From Chitinimonas viridis (lineage in GTDB: Bacteria; Pseudomonadota; Gammaproteobacteria; Burkholderiales; Chitinimonadaceae): DNA of 64,000 nt. The stretch covers positions 1,179,978 through 1,243,977 of the forward strand of contig NZ_JAUFPU010000018.1 of NCBI RefSeq assembly GCF_030409555.1, read 5' to 3'. Each line of letters starts with the position of its first letter. The stretch's first letter is position 1. The notes beneath the pieces were generated by a model. The model was not told the DNA's origin. It saw only the letters and a program-made list of their open reading frames with translations, and did no database searches. Of the stretch, positions 38,401 to 46,560 are shown one piece after another. The translations under genes and the position numbers were made by a program.

Positions 38401-38740
38401 GGGCCAGATCGGGCGAGCCGTTGACCAGTGCTTCCAGGTATTGGGTCAGGCTTTGCGCTGCGTCGGAGACCAGCTTGAGCATGCTGCCGTCGGCTTCGCC
38501 GCGCTCAACCGCGCCGACGGCGACTTCCAGCTCCTCGGCAAAGCGCGAAGCGCCGGACAGGCCGACCATCTCTACTGCACCGCGAACCTGGTGCAGGTGT
38601 GTCTGTGCGAACTTGAGTTCGGCGGCATCAGCCTGATTGGCATATTTGGCCAGACTCTGGCGTGCCTTCTCTAGGGCCTGGTCGATTTCGCCTTTGACCC
38701 AGATCAGCGAACCCAGATCGAATTCGGTGTGCGCGCTCAT
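32474..38740 (-). CDS. chpA: Hybrid chemotaxis-type histidine kinase ChpA/PilL of type IV pili
   Basis: Central kinase of the Pil-Chp chemosensory system, controlling twitching motility and cAMP or surface responses. The 2088-residue protein has four Hpt domains with phosphorylatable histidines at about His50 (HQVRG), His658 (HTLKG), His917 (HTLCG) and His1370 (HTLKG), and a pseudo-Hpt segment near 470 (IRQIRG). Then follow a CheA dimerisation region (SSIRVRSDLVDRLVNQAGEV), an ATPase (NAIDHGLETPDQR, DDGAGLD, GRGIGMDVV), a CheW-like domain and a C-terminal receiver (VDDSLTVRK, LLDVEMPRMDG). A strongly acidic Ala/Glu/Leu linker of about 300 residues separates the third and fourth Hpt domains. 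It ends the pilGHIJ-chpA cluster. Confidence 0.95.
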   Translation of the reverse strand: MSAHTEFDLGSLIWVKGEIDQALEKARQSLAKYANQADAAELKFAQTHLHQVRGAVEMVGLSGASRFAEELEVAVGAVERGEADGSMLKLVSDAAQSLTQYLEALVNGSPDLALKLLPSYRRVRELRGEKHSSGADLFFPPLSATLPANLAAHKLDEAILPTYLKNARSRFEAGLLKWLKGDKHEGGQWMVQALFGVARTQSSNLQRGFWWAAAAMAEGSVDNRAKLDIDQKQLFARLNQQLKRLSESGGKVAERLFRDVLYAVATMETQSVQCAAVRRAYGLNALLPAGALEDDAHQLAAMQVARELKELINQTKDNWARVGGGSSDRLPTFRQQLAEVSKRAISLSIPAFDTLAATLQEVVAGMTAAPNESQALEVATALLLLENALVVFPERSNDFPAQATAMQARLKDGAASAPEVTLLDEVSRRAQERLLMAQVAQEIQTNLGQIEQTLDDFFRDPDTRGELLSTDAPIRQIRGALTILDERDAQVILDACADIVKRCQAEDYTAPAEELEFLAEAFSSLGFYIDALRREEADRGKLIAPWLHQIRGEAPDEIVPTEAEQIAAEFASEPEVELELPTAASLPEAESAPATEPAPAAAPAVSTAVSEAAVDAELLEVYLEEAVEVLDNVNSHLAIIRDQPTNKEALTVIRRGFHTLKGSGRMVGLNQLGEVAWSVEQVMNKWLQDEKRASASLLQLVEQATAGFSIWVDQLKESGTAQVEATAIFTLAEQLKNGQEPEHAAPAAEAPQPVALEAEAEPALDLGFVAEPAAETPIELALPELTSEAPALLELDAAPTTEPAIELSAAPADEFALDFELDAPPAAAEAEAAEAAVLDFDLGEPEAAPLLPGSIELAHPEEEVEAPELVIGDITISKALFGIFLDEAYRHFATLNDAFIDFSTRGEVRPEFVHAAHTLCGIANTTGFTSLGELGYAIEQALLAYQKAGAEPAQGDYDTLSMAIDKVGVMLGQVGRYETPQEEPQTVAMLTALTNRLKDEAEPLLTLDSEPAPAEFDLTLDLSAPAETVAEAPALEGLTLDLDANQPTEDLVLEAPAETAEPLDLLLEPEEIHLDLGDLSAPEISAATEAALLEETIEVAAASDADVLNLDISLDEADTPADVLSATADSTDVLDLSLDEQTLPEVSIDAPLAADEAEVEADLVDLEAELTADEDTPVALVLEELPGAELLSELSLDLTESTPELLGVADEPAELVAPAAELPAEDIDSPLVLDEIAEDVHAIPAAEAMLEAIPLAAVDEAIVLEVAEAEAPAVEEFVIPTAIFEPLVEETTLVTAPTPAEQDGVGSVMHLATPDRLGDIHVKDELDEQLLPIFLEEMQELLPQLSADLRALRGEPNNTETHDSLKRVLHTLKGSARMAGAMRMGEATHNMETRLLNAGEHLSIALLDELDLDFDAINELQDRLINGEPEAAAEAEEQADIAAMVAASAASEASRIATAQPGQAARTAPALGLVDPDAGKSSIRVRSDLVDRLVNQAGEVSISRTRIESEMLALKRSLLDLTDNVARLRGQLREIEIQAESQMQSRMAHATDLPDFDPLEFDRFSRLQELTRFMAESVNDVATVQHNLLKNLDESSAALTQQARMTRDLQQELMRVRMVPFSSVSERLYRLVRQTGKETSKKVNLELRGGRAEIDRGVLEKMVSPFEHMLRNAIDHGLETPDQRLAKGKNEFGEIVVEARQEGNELVLVLRDDGAGLDIERIRQKGVEKGLIEAGGEYTDAHIMGLIFEAGFSTASAVTQLSGRGIGMDVVKSEIEDLGGRVEVTSEAGRGTTFTIHLPLTLAVTQAVLVKVAGKLYAIPSVMVEQVQELKVEPLNQLYQRHQAEWQGNVYPFHYLPRLLGDYDSQPEQKRYNTIMLLRSGISRIAVHVDELVKNQEVVVKNIGPQLVRVAGIAGATVLGNGEIVLIINPLALLQRRAEAPVADFDAAMAASAPAPEEILQIAPLVMVVDDSLTVRKITGRLLAREGYQVETAKDGVDALQKLQDIRPAVMLLDVEMPRMDGFELTRNLRLNADTRDIPIIMITSRTADKHKNYAFELGVNAFLGKPYQEDELLEHIRRLIGEEQPAA

Positions 38741-38946
38741 CGATGTTGTGTTTCCGCGTTGCGGGGCCGCCCTGCTCCTGGTCTAGCGAAGATGGATGGC
38801 TGGCGCGTAACGGGCCGCCATAGGGGCGGGCCTAGTGTCATCGCGCGGGCGCCATGTCTTGGCAGGAATGAGCTTGGGGCGTTCCCCTTTATGGCTTGAG
38901 AGCTATAGGGCCACCACGGCATTCTGCCGTTGCAGCCCTTGCCGAA

Positions 38947-41175
38947 TCAGAGTTTGAAGCCCGCAACCGAACCCTTCAGTTCGGCTGCCAGACCAGTCAG
39001 CTGACCAATCTGCACGGCAGTCTGCTTGGTACCGGCAGTGGTCTGCTCGGTAATGCGCAAAATGTCCTGCATCGATACGGCCACCTTGTCGGCCAGTTGC
39101 TGCTGCGACTGGCTGGCCTTGGCGATGGTCTCGATCAGACCGGCCAGTTCGTTCGACACCTGGCCGATCTCGGTCAGCGCCTGGCCTGCGGCGTCGGACA
39201 GCTTGGCACCTTCCACCACACCCTGGGTGGAGATTTCCATGGCGGCCACGGCATCGTGGGTATCAGCCTGAATGGTCTTCACAATCGCGCCGATCTGCTT
39301 GGTAGCTTCACCCGAGCGTTCGGCCAGTCGCTGCACTTCTTCGGCCACCACCGTGAAGCCTCGACCGGCTTCACCGGCGGAAGCGGCCTGGATGGCTGCG
39401 TTCAGGGCCAGCACGTTGGTCTGCTCGGTAATGTCGGAAATCAGTTCCACGATTTCACCGATCTCCTGCGAGCTTTCACCCAGCCGCTTGATACGCTTGG
39501 CGGTCTCCTGGATCTGTTCGCGGATTTCGTTCATGCCCTTGATCTGGTTCTGCACCGCATCGGCGCCCTTGTTGGCGGCATCCAGGGACTGGCGCGCCAC
39601 ACGGGCGGATTCGACGGTGGTACCGGACACGTCGTTGATCGAGCGGGCAATGTTCTGCACCACTTCGTTGGTCTCGACAATTTCTTCGGACTGACGCTGG
39701 GCGGCTTGCAGCAGTTCGCCCGAAATGGCCTGGGCTTGCTGGGATGCCGCCGTCACCTGGTCAGTGGCGCGGTTAATACCGATAATCAGGCTGCGCAGCT
39801 CGTCGATGGTGTAGTTCATCGAGTCGGCGATGGCGCCCGTCAGGTCTTCGGTCACCGAGGCGCGTACCGTCAGGTCACCGTCGGCAAGGTCGGACATTTC
39901 GTTCAGCAGCCGCAGAATGGCTTCCTGGTTACGCTTGTTCTCGGCTTCGATCTCGGACCGGCGACGTTGCGATTCGGAGTTGTACACCCGCACCAGACCA
40001 AACAGGGCCGCCAGTGCCAGCAGCGCGAACACGACTTCCAGGATGATGGGCAGTATGCCGCCAGCCGATTGCTCATAGGCAGCGGTCAGCTTCTTGGCAT
40101 CCTGCAGCAGGTTTTCACTTTCCTTGTAGGTGGTCTGGTTGGCCAGACGGGTGTTCACCAGGTTCTGCATGTTGCGGGAGAAGGCGCCCACCACGGTTTC
40201 GAAGTCCTTGAACATGTCGCGGATTTCGGTCAGCTTTTCCTTCACCTCGGGGTTGCCAGCAGGCTGGATGCGCAGCTCTTCGCTACCCTCGATCATGCCT
40301 TGCAGGGTGTCGCGGAAGGTATTGGTGTCCTTGCCCAGCAGGAAGACCACTTCCGGATTGATGATTTCACCGGCCAACATGGCGTTGGCGTTCTTGGCCA
40401 TGCGCTGCGACAGCATCACCTGCTGGTTGGCCAGTTCGATCTCGTGGCCAGGGGCGTTCGATTCGCTCAACAGTGACACCAGCTGCTGGGTCAGTTCCAG
40501 CAGCTTGGCATCGTTACGGTTGATCGAACTCACGTTCTTGGTCACCGCCACCAGGGTTTCCCGCTGCTTGAGGATGGTCTCAATCGTGGGTTTCTTGGGG
40601 TTGGGGCGGAAGTTGTTGTCCCAGTTCTTCTTGATCTTGCCCAGGATCTCGGCGGCATCGCCACCGGATGCCGGCAGGCCATCGCCACCATTGATCAGGC
40701 GGTTCAGATCCTTGTCGAAGTCGTTATAGGCTTCGGTCAGCAACGGGAAGGCATCGGCATTACCCTGGATGGCCTGGGCGGACGCACGGGCCATACGCTG
40801 CGAAAGCATCTGCATTTCGGTGGAGGTGGCGCGGTAGATGGCGTCATGGCCGGAGGAACGCACCATCAGGGCCACTGTGGTGGCGAAGGCCAGGATGGAG
40901 ATCCCCATTACCCAGAAGCAGATTTCGATCTGGCGGCGTATGGGGAGATGGCCGATCAGCGGTAGTGGTCGCGCTGCACCACCGTCCGCCTGGGGGCGGA
41001 TACGGTCCAGTATGGACACCGTGCGCAAGGGATCGTAAGCCTTTTCGGCCTTGTCACCGCCGGACTGACCCTTGTTGCGTCCGAACGCACGCATCAGCGT
41101 ATCGGTAAAACCGCTGCGCGGTGCCGAGCCGGCTTGGGTATTACCGCCCGATTTCGTTTTATCCTGCAGCGCCAT
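38947..41175 (-). CDS. pilJ: Type IV pilus chemoreceptor PilJ
   Basis: Methyl-accepting chemotaxis protein of the Pil-Chp pathway, 742 residues. A cytoplasmic N-terminal stretch precedes a transmembrane helix ([20 protein letters not shown], about 87-106). The periplasmic part has two PilJ-type sensor modules, each with MLSQRMA (near 124 and 275). A second transmembrane helix ([20 protein letters not shown]) leads to HAMP and the signalling hairpin [20 protein letters not shown] and [20 protein letters not shown]. The gene follows pilI after a 115-base gap and is separated from chpA by 206 bases in which I see nothing convincing. Confidence 0.95.
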   Translation of the reverse strand: MALQDKTKSGGNTQAGSAPRSGFTDTLMRAFGRNKGQSGGDKAEKAYDPLRTVSILDRIRPQADGGAARPLPLIGHLPIRRQIEICFWVMGISILAFATTVALMVRSSGHDAIYRATSTEMQMLSQRMARASAQAIQGNADAFPLLTEAYNDFDKDLNRLINGGDGLPASGGDAAEILGKIKKNWDNNFRPNPKKPTIETILKQRETLVAVTKNVSSINRNDAKLLELTQQLVSLLSESNAPGHEIELANQQVMLSQRMAKNANAMLAGEIINPEVVFLLGKDTNTFRDTLQGMIEGSEELRIQPAGNPEVKEKLTEIRDMFKDFETVVGAFSRNMQNLVNTRLANQTTYKESENLLQDAKKLTAAYEQSAGGILPIILEVVFALLALAALFGLVRVYNSESQRRRSEIEAENKRNQEAILRLLNEMSDLADGDLTVRASVTEDLTGAIADSMNYTIDELRSLIIGINRATDQVTAASQQAQAISGELLQAAQRQSEEIVETNEVVQNIARSINDVSGTTVESARVARQSLDAANKGADAVQNQIKGMNEIREQIQETAKRIKRLGESSQEIGEIVELISDITEQTNVLALNAAIQAASAGEAGRGFTVVAEEVQRLAERSGEATKQIGAIVKTIQADTHDAVAAMEISTQGVVEGAKLSDAAGQALTEIGQVSNELAGLIETIAKASQSQQQLADKVAVSMQDILRITEQTTAGTKQTAVQIGQLTGLAAELKGSVAGFKL

Positions 41176-41256
41176 ATTCGCTTATCTCCCTGTTGCTTAT
41201 CTCTGCGGGCCGAGCCGGCCAGATTGTTGCAAATACTCAGTTCTTAATTGCGGTAA

Positions 41257-41286
41257 TACCGGTACTGGCATTTGCCGGTACCGGTA
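41257..41286 (-). terminator. Hairpin between pilI and pilJ
   Basis: TACCGGTACTGGC and GCCGGTACCGGTA pair over 13 bases with one G-T pair around a four-base loop, directly after the pilI stop codon. No U-run follows on the minus strand. It may stabilise the upstream mRNA 3' end or attenuate transcription into pilJ. Confidence 0.5.
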
Positions 41287-41290
41287 CCTG

Positions 41291-41806
41291 TCAGATAGTG
41301 CCAACTTGCAGGAACGGTGCTTGCTGCACCAGTTCGTTGATGCGCATCTCACGCCATTCCCGCCCTTCGCTGTCCCGTCGCGTGGGGCCACACCAGGGTA
41401 CGGCGGGGTCGGCGGGGGCAACTTCTTCCATCCCCTGAATATTGCGCAGACCCAGCATGCGGTTGACCAGCAGCGCCGAATTGACGATATGGCGGGGGTG
41501 GATGATGAGCAGGCGGCTGCTCATGCCCAGGTTGACAGGTTCGTCGCCCAGAAAGCCGGGCAGATCGACCACACTGAACAGATTGCCGCGAATATTGGCC
41601 ACGCCCTTGAACCAGCGGCGCGTAAGGGGCACGTCCACCATGCCGGGTACAGGCAGCACTTCGCTGACGTCGGTCAGATCGACCAGCCACGAGGTATCAC
41701 CCACCTGGATGCCGAGCTTGGTGGAGGCGGCGTGCGTGGCAGGCAGCGACTTGAGCCGCGCTACCACGCTTTCCTGGAATTCACGAAGACTGACGCGCTT
41801 GGCCAT
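41291..41806 (-). CDS. pilI: CheW-like coupling protein PilI
   Basis: Adaptor linking the PilJ receptor to the ChpA kinase, 171 residues. The CheW fold is seen in LGIQVGDTSWLVDLTDVSEV, VPLTRRWFKGVANIRGNLFS and VVDLPGFLG. Unlike plain CheW it starts with a 30-residue helical segment (SLREFQESVVARL), typical of PilI. It lies 12 bases after pilH. Confidence 0.92.
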   Translation of the reverse strand: MAKRVSLREFQESVVARLKSLPATHAASTKLGIQVGDTSWLVDLTDVSEVLPVPGMVDVPLTRRWFKGVANIRGNLFSVVDLPGFLGDEPVNLGMSSRLLIIHPRHIVNSALLVNRMLGLRNIQGMEEVAPADPAVPWCGPTRRDSEGREWREMRINELVQQAPFLQVGTI

Positions 41807-41818
41807 GGTTTTCTGAGC

Positions 41819-42184
41819 TTAGCCTAGTGCGGCGATCTGCTTGAGCAGCTCATCCGGGTTGACCGGCTTGACCACATAGCCCTTGGCGCCTTGGCGCTTG
41901 CCCCAGACGATGTCGGTTTCCTGGCCCTTGGAGGTGCACATGATGACCGGGATATGGGCAGTGGCATCGTCCTTGGTGATGGTGCGGGTCGCCTGGAAGC
42001 CGTTGAGGCCTGGCATCACCACGTCCATCAGGATCAGGTCGGGCATGATGTCCTTGACCCGCGCTACGGCTTCCTCACCGCTTTCCAGGGTCATGACCTG
42101 GAAGCCGTTCTTGGTGAGCAATTCACCGAGGAAGTGACGCTCGGTAGGGGAGTCGTCGACAATCAGAATTTTCTTGATGGTCAT
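41819..42184 (-). CDS. pilH: Single-domain response regulator PilH
   Basis: CheY-like receiver of the Pil-Chp system, 121 residues from the ATG at 42184 (MTIKKILIVDDSPTERHFLG). It has the acidic pair VDD, phospho-acceptor Asp in LILMDVVMPGLNG, Thr/Ser MCTSKG and Lys in YVVKPVN. The frame is open 14 codons further, into the pilG coding region, but the start chosen gives the family N-terminus and leaves a 25-base gap after pilG. Confidence 0.93.
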   Translation of the reverse strand: MTIKKILIVDDSPTERHFLGELLTKNGFQVMTLESGEEAVARVKDIMPDLILMDVVMPGLNGFQATRTITKDDATAHIPVIMCTSKGQETDIVWGKRQGAKGYVVKPVNPDELLKQIAALG

Positions 42185-42209
42185 TTGATTTCTATCCTTG
42201 ACGCCCTTC

Positions 42210-42593
42210 TCAGGCGTGGTTGGCATGTATGCCTACTGCTTGCAGCAGGCTGTCTTTCGTAAACGGCTTGGTCAGGTATTCGTCCGAACCGACCATACGG
42301 CCCCGGGCGCGGTCAAACAAACCGTCCTTGGAGGACAGCATGATCACCGGCGTCGCCTTGAACTTCGGGTTCTTCTTGATCAACGAGCAGGTTTGATAAC
42401 CGTCCAGCCGCGGCATCATCACGTCGACGAAAATCACGTCGGGATGATGGTCGCTGATCTTGGCCAGCGCGTCGAAGCCGTCTTCTGCCAGGATGACCTC
42501 GCAACCCGCCTGGCCGAGAAATATCTCTGCACTACGGCGTATGGTATTGCTGTCGTCGATCACCATGACCTTGATGCCGGCGAGATTCTGCAT
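42210..42593 (-). CDS. pilG: Single-domain response regulator PilG
   Basis: CheY-like receiver and first gene of the Pil-Chp cluster, 127 residues. VMVIDDSNTIRRSAEIFLGQ, VIFVDVMMPRLDGYQTC and LTKPFTKDSL are typical PilG sequence, with the phospho-acceptor in FVDVMMP. PilG and PilH have opposing roles in pilus extension and retraction in Pseudomonas; the same is assumed here. An AGGAGACAG stretch before the ATG gives a good ribosome binding site. The promoter must lie in 42594-42740; no definite box was identified. Confidence 0.94.
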   Translation of the reverse strand: MQNLAGIKVMVIDDSNTIRRSAEIFLGQAGCEVILAEDGFDALAKISDHHPDVIFVDVMMPRLDGYQTCSLIKKNPKFKATPVIMLSSKDGLFDRARGRMVGSDEYLTKPFTKDSLLQAVGIHANHA

Positions 42594-42741
42594 CGGCCTG
42601 TCTCCTGTTGTACCCGCTTTGTAATGAGCTTATGCACCATTACGGCGAAGTCAAACATAGCACAAGAAGCGTCAAACCTCTATGACGAGAGCAAGTTCCA
42701 ATGCGCTTTTGCTTAAAAAAAAGTCAAAACGGGTAATAAAA

Positions 42742-42772
42742 AACCCCGGCCAAAGGGGAGAAGGCCGGGGTT
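42742..42772 (-). terminator. Rho-independent terminator of engB
   Basis: On the minus strand AACCCCGGCC pairs with GGCCGGGGTT around an 11-base loop and is followed by a run of T (GGTTTTTTATT). This is a standard intrinsic terminator about 95 bases after the engB stop, and it isolates engB from the pilG promoter. Confidence 0.85.
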
Positions 42773-42866
42773 GAAAAGCCCGACGCTCATTGGTCGGGCA
42801 CCCGCTCAGGGAGGGAAAGCGGGAGGCGCGCATAACACCTGTGCGGTGAGAGCGGCGTCTGCCCGA

Positions 42867-43487
42867 TTAAGTTCCCGAGTTGTCTTCTGCCTCTGCCTGG
42901 GCGGCGGCAAACCAGCCTCCCACCACGTTTTCAGCCTCTTCGATGCCGGTTTTCTTGAGGCTGGAGAACAGCTGTACAGTGCACTGCGGCCAGGCTGCCA
43001 GCTTGTCGCGCACGGCGTTCAGGGTTTTGGCCTGTTCCTGTTTTGTCAGCTTGTCGGCCTTGGTCAGCAGCGCGTGGACGGGGCGGCCGGTGGGGATGAA
43101 CCAATCCAGCATCCGTTCGTCCAGCGGCTTGAGTGGATGGCGTGCATCCATCAGCAATACCAGGCCGATCAGGTTGGGGCGGGTGGCCAGGTACTGGCCC
43201 AGCAGGTGCTCCCAGTGGGCACGTATGGGTTCGGGCACCTGGGCGTAGCCATAGCCGGGCAGGTCGACCAGGAAGCGGCCCTGGCCGAAGTCGAAATAGT
43301 TGATGTGCTGGGTGCGCCCGGGCGTTTTCGACACAAACGCCAGCCGGTTGTGATCGGCCAGGGTATTGATGGCGCTGGACTTGCCGGCGTTGGAGCGGCC
43401 CGCAAAGGCGACCTCGATGCCGCCGCCGGGCAGCATGTGCAGATCGTTGACGGTGGTGTGGAAACGGAGTTGGCGAAACAGCGACAT
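42867..43487 (-). CDS. engB: Ribosome-biogenesis GTPase EngB/YsxC
   Basis: Essential GTPase for 50S assembly, 206 residues. G1 is GRSNAGKSS (about 30-38), G3 is DLPGYGYAQ and G4 is [21 protein letters not shown] is the switch I segment. Length fits the family. Its short upstream region is divergent from the cytochrome c4 gene, a layout shared with other Neisseriales-type genomes. Confidence 0.95.
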   Translation of the reverse strand: MSLFRQLRFHTTVNDLHMLPGGGIEVAFAGRSNAGKSSAINTLADHNRLAFVSKTPGRTQHINYFDFGQGRFLVDLPGYGYAQVPEPIRAHWEHLLGQYLATRPNLIGLVLLMDARHPLKPLDERMLDWFIPTGRPVHALLTKADKLTKQEQAKTLNAVRDKLAAWPQCTVQLFSSLKKTGIEEAENVVGGWFAAAQAEAEDNSGT

Positions 43488-43519
43488 GAGTTAAACTTTT
43501 TTGTTTAGGGCGGCCAACT

Positions 43520-43548
43520 TTGGCGGCGCCTCAAGGTTCGGATAGAAT
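43520..43548 (+). promoter_or_regulatory. Candidate sigma-70 promoter for the cytochrome c4 gene
   Basis: TTGGCG (43520-43525) and TAGAAT (43543-43548) are spaced by 17 bases. The 5' leader would be about 120 bases long, ending in a strong AAGGAG ahead of the ATG at 43678. Confidence 0.5.
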
Positions 43549-43677
43549 ATCAGGTTTGAATCAATGCCTTGGCGTATGGATGCTTCCCCATCCAGTTTTA
43601 TTCGCACCCTACGCCCTGGTTAGAACAAGTAAAAACGAGCGACTCGCCGCTCACCTCGTCATCAAGGAGTTGTTGCT

Positions 43678-44301
43678 ATGAAGCGTAGCGTGCTGGCTGT
43701 TCTGTTCGGTTGTATGGCCTCTTATGCGGTTGCCGCGGGCGCCCCTGCTGCGGTAGCGCCCAAGGCCGACCCGGCCAAGGGCAAGGCTATCGTCGAAAAA
43801 GTGTGTGCTGCTTGCCACGGTTTGGATGGCAATAGCGCTGCCAGTGCCAACCCCAGCCTAGCGGGTCAGCATCCCGAGTTCCTGTATGCCCAGCTGAGTG
43901 CCTTCAAGAAGGGTGAGCGCAAGAACCCCATCATGCTGGGGCAGGTGGCAACCCTGACCGATGACGACATGCGCAACCTGGCAGCCTACTATGGCGAGCA
44001 GAAGCCCAAGGAGCGCGCTGGTACCGACAAGGCGTTGATGGCGGCGGGCAAGAAGATCTACACCGGTGGTATCGCCGCAACAGGTGTGCCGGCCTGCATG
44101 GCTTGCCACGGCCCCAACGGCGCTGGCATACCGGTGCAGTATCCGCGCCTTGGCGGTCAGCATGCTGCCTATGTGGTGAGTTCGTTGAACAGCTACAAGG
44201 CCAATACTGATCGCAAGAACGGCATCATGCAGCCTATCGCTGCCAAGTTGTCGGATGCCGAGATGAAGGCTGTTGCCGAGTATATCGCCGGCCTGCGTTA
44301 A
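43678..44301 (+). CDS. Di-heme cytochrome c4
   Basis: Periplasmic electron carrier, 207 residues, with a signal peptide ending near residue 20 (SYAVA). Heme c sites are CAACH at 43-47 and CMACH at 140-144, one in each half of the internal duplication. Axial methionines are likely in PIMLGQ and NGIMQP. Cytochromes of this kind deliver electrons to terminal oxidases. The next genes, resB and resC, encode the apparatus that attaches its heme. Confidence 0.92.
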   Translation: MKRSVLAVLFGCMASYAVAAGAPAAVAPKADPAKGKAIVEKVCAACHGLDGNSAASANPSLAGQHPEFLYAQLSAFKKGERKNPIMLGQVATLTDDDMRNLAAYYGEQKPKERAGTDKALMAAGKKIYTGGIAATGVPACMACHGPNGAGIPVQYPRLGGQHAAYVVSSLNSYKANTDRKNGIMQPIAAKLSDAEMKAVAEYIAGLR

Positions 44302-44381
44302 GCCTGATCCAGGGCTGCCACGGCGGGTTCAGGTGGCGGCTTCATCATGGCAGCGGGGAACTTTTCCTGCCTGCATAGCCC

Positions 44382-44404
44382 AAGGGGTGGCCTGGCCACC
44401 CCTT
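44382..44404 (+). terminator. Hairpin terminator after the cytochrome c4 gene
   Basis: AAGGGGTGG and CCACCCCTT form a 9-bp stem (11 bp if the CCTGG loop zips) followed by TTGGTGTGTTT. It lies 80 bases after the stop codon, in the 225-base gap before resB. Confidence 0.6.
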
Positions 44405-44526
44405 TGGTGTGTTTAAACGGTGCTGGTCGAGCGGGCGCGCGGTTGTGCCTGTTCGTGGCTGGGCCTCTCCCTGCTGGTGCCAACCGGTGGGGCAACGGGG
44501 TTGTCCCCTACTAGTCGAGAATCGCC

Positions 44527-46560
44527 GTGCGTCGTCTTTCTTTCGGCCGTGCGCTGTACGAGCTGCTCAGCTCCATGCGCTTTGCCATCAGCCTGCTTAC
44601 CCTGCTTGCCATTGCCTCCATCATCGGCACCGTGCTGCAGCAGAACCAGCCCTATACCAGTTACGCCGTCGAGTTCGGTGATTTCTGGTTCCGCCCATTC
44701 GAGTGGCTGGGGCTTTACGATGTCTACCATGCCGGCTGGTTCATCATCATGCTGGGCTTTCTGGTGGGCTCGACCTCGCTGTGCATCTATCGCCACCTGC
44801 CTGGCATATTGCGTGATATCCGCTCCTATCGGGAGCAGGCTGCGCTGAAATCCTTGCGCGCCATGGCGCACCAGCAGGAGATCGCGTTGCAGCAGCCCGT
44901 GGAGGGGGCGCTGACCCAGGCGGAGCAGTGGCTGACGGCCCAGGGTTATCGGCACAAGCGGGTGGTGCGTGACGAGGGTGTCATGCTGGCTGCCAAGAAA
45001 GGCAGCCTGCAGCGTCTGGGCTATCTGTTCGCCCATGCGGCCATCGTGGTGATCTGCATAGGCGGCCTGCTGGATGGCAACCTGCCCCTCAAGCTGCAGA
45101 GCCTGCTGGGCATCAAGGAAGTAGAGACCCGCAATACGGTGCCAGTGAGCGAAATAGGCGAGAAAAGCAAGCTGACCCCCAGCAATCTGTCGTTCCGCGG
45201 GGTGATAGACATGCCCGAGGGGGAGACGCGGGATGTGGCCTGGCTGAATGCCGGGCCTGGCTATTACGTGCAGGAGCTGCCCTTCGCTATCAAGCTCAAC
45301 AAGTTTCATGTCGAGCATTACAGCACTGGCCAGCCCAAGTTGTTTGCCAGCGATATCGAGGTGACCAGCAAGGCTAGCGGCAAGGTCACCAAGGGGACGG
45401 TCAAGGTCAACCACCCCTTGATTGTCGATGGCGTGGCCATCTACCAATCCAGTTTTGGCGATGGTGGCTCGCCGCTGAAGCTAGCGGTGTGGGACTGGTT
45501 GGGCGCTGCGCCCAGGCCGCAGGAGCTGGCCGCCGTGTCGTTGGCCAGCCAGGCCTTCCGTTGGGGCGGCCAGCCGCTGACCTTGGAGTTCGGTGAGCTG
45601 CGACCCTTCAATATCGAGAATCTGGAAGCCGAGCCTGAAATATCGGACTTTGGCCGCCGCATGCAGGATGCCCGCCAGGTCAAGGCTGACAAGAAGGTCA
45701 AGAATGTCGGGCCGTCGATACAGTTCAAGGTGCGCGATGCCCAGGGCCAGGCTGTGGAGTACCTGAACTACCTGTCGCCATTTGAGGACGGCGGGCGCTT
45801 CTACCTGATGAGTGGCATGCGGCGTACGGTGGCGGCGCCGTTCGCGTTTGTGCGGATACCGCTGGACGCCGAGTTCAGTCCGCAGGGCTTTATGCAGATC
45901 AGTGCCGTGCTACACGACCCGGCGGCCTGGCCGGAAATCGCCCGCCGTACCGCGGCCAAGGCCGAACGCGATGGCGCCATCAGTCCGGCCTATCGCAAGG
46001 AGTTCGAGCAAAGCCTGGTGTGGGTGCTGCAGCGCTTTGCCGATGGCGGCTTTACCGCCTTGCAAAGTTTTCTGGATGAGCGGGTGCCCAAGGACAAACA
46101 GGAGGCGGTAGGCCAGACCTATATCAAGCTGCTGCAAGGCGCGGTGCTGGATGCGGCGGATTTGTCGCGCCAGCGGGCCAACCTTGCCCCGGTGGAATTC
46201 AACGACAGTTATTATCGCTTCCTGATGGATAGCCTGGTGGCGGTATCGGCCAGCTTTGATTACGGCCACGGCTTTTATCTGCAGCCGGTAGGCTTTGAGG
46301 AGCGCAAGTCCAGCGGTTTCCAGGTTACCCGCAGCCCAGGCCAGCCATTGGTCTATCTGGGTAGTCTGCTGCTGGTTCTGGGCATATTCTGCATGTTTTA
46401 CATACGCGAGAACCGAATCTGGGTGTGGGTGCAGGAAGGCCGTCTGCTGCTGGCTTTCAGCAGCAACCGCCGTGATGCCCAGACCGAGCAGGAATTTGCT
46501 GCGCACAGCGCTGCCCTGGGCAGCCTGGCCGGCACGGACAAGGAAGAACAACATGACTAA
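44527..46560 (+). CDS. resB: System II cytochrome c biogenesis protein ResB (Ccs1)
   Basis: Heme-handling and apocytochrome-binding subunit of the system II synthase, 677 residues, with a GTG start (MRRLSFGRALYELLSSMRFA). Transmembrane helices are at about 19-36 (SLLTLLAIASIIGTVLQQNQ), 68-84, 160-180 and 610-630. The large periplasmic domain between the third and fourth helices contains VNHPLIVDGVAIYQSSFGDG, the conserved ResB motif. It forms the cytochrome c synthase with ResC. The stop codon overlaps resC by eight bases. Confidence 0.94.
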   Translation: MRRLSFGRALYELLSSMRFAISLLTLLAIASIIGTVLQQNQPYTSYAVEFGDFWFRPFEWLGLYDVYHAGWFIIMLGFLVGSTSLCIYRHLPGILRDIRSYREQAALKSLRAMAHQQEIALQQPVEGALTQAEQWLTAQGYRHKRVVRDEGVMLAAKKGSLQRLGYLFAHAAIVVICIGGLLDGNLPLKLQSLLGIKEVETRNTVPVSEIGEKSKLTPSNLSFRGVIDMPEGETRDVAWLNAGPGYYVQELPFAIKLNKFHVEHYSTGQPKLFASDIEVTSKASGKVTKGTVKVNHPLIVDGVAIYQSSFGDGGSPLKLAVWDWLGAAPRPQELAAVSLASQAFRWGGQPLTLEFGELRPFNIENLEAEPEISDFGRRMQDARQVKADKKVKNVGPSIQFKVRDAQGQAVEYLNYLSPFEDGGRFYLMSGMRRTVAAPFAFVRIPLDAEFSPQGFMQISAVLHDPAAWPEIARRTAAKAERDGAISPAYRKEFEQSLVWVLQRFADGGFTALQSFLDERVPKDKQEAVGQTYIKLLQGAVLDAADLSRQRANLAPVEFNDSYYRFLMDSLVAVSASFDYGHGFYLQPVGFEERKSSGFQVTRSPGQPLVYLGSLLLVLGIFCMFYIRENRIWVWVQEGRLLLAFSSNRRDAQTEQEFAAHSAALGSLAGTDKEEQHD

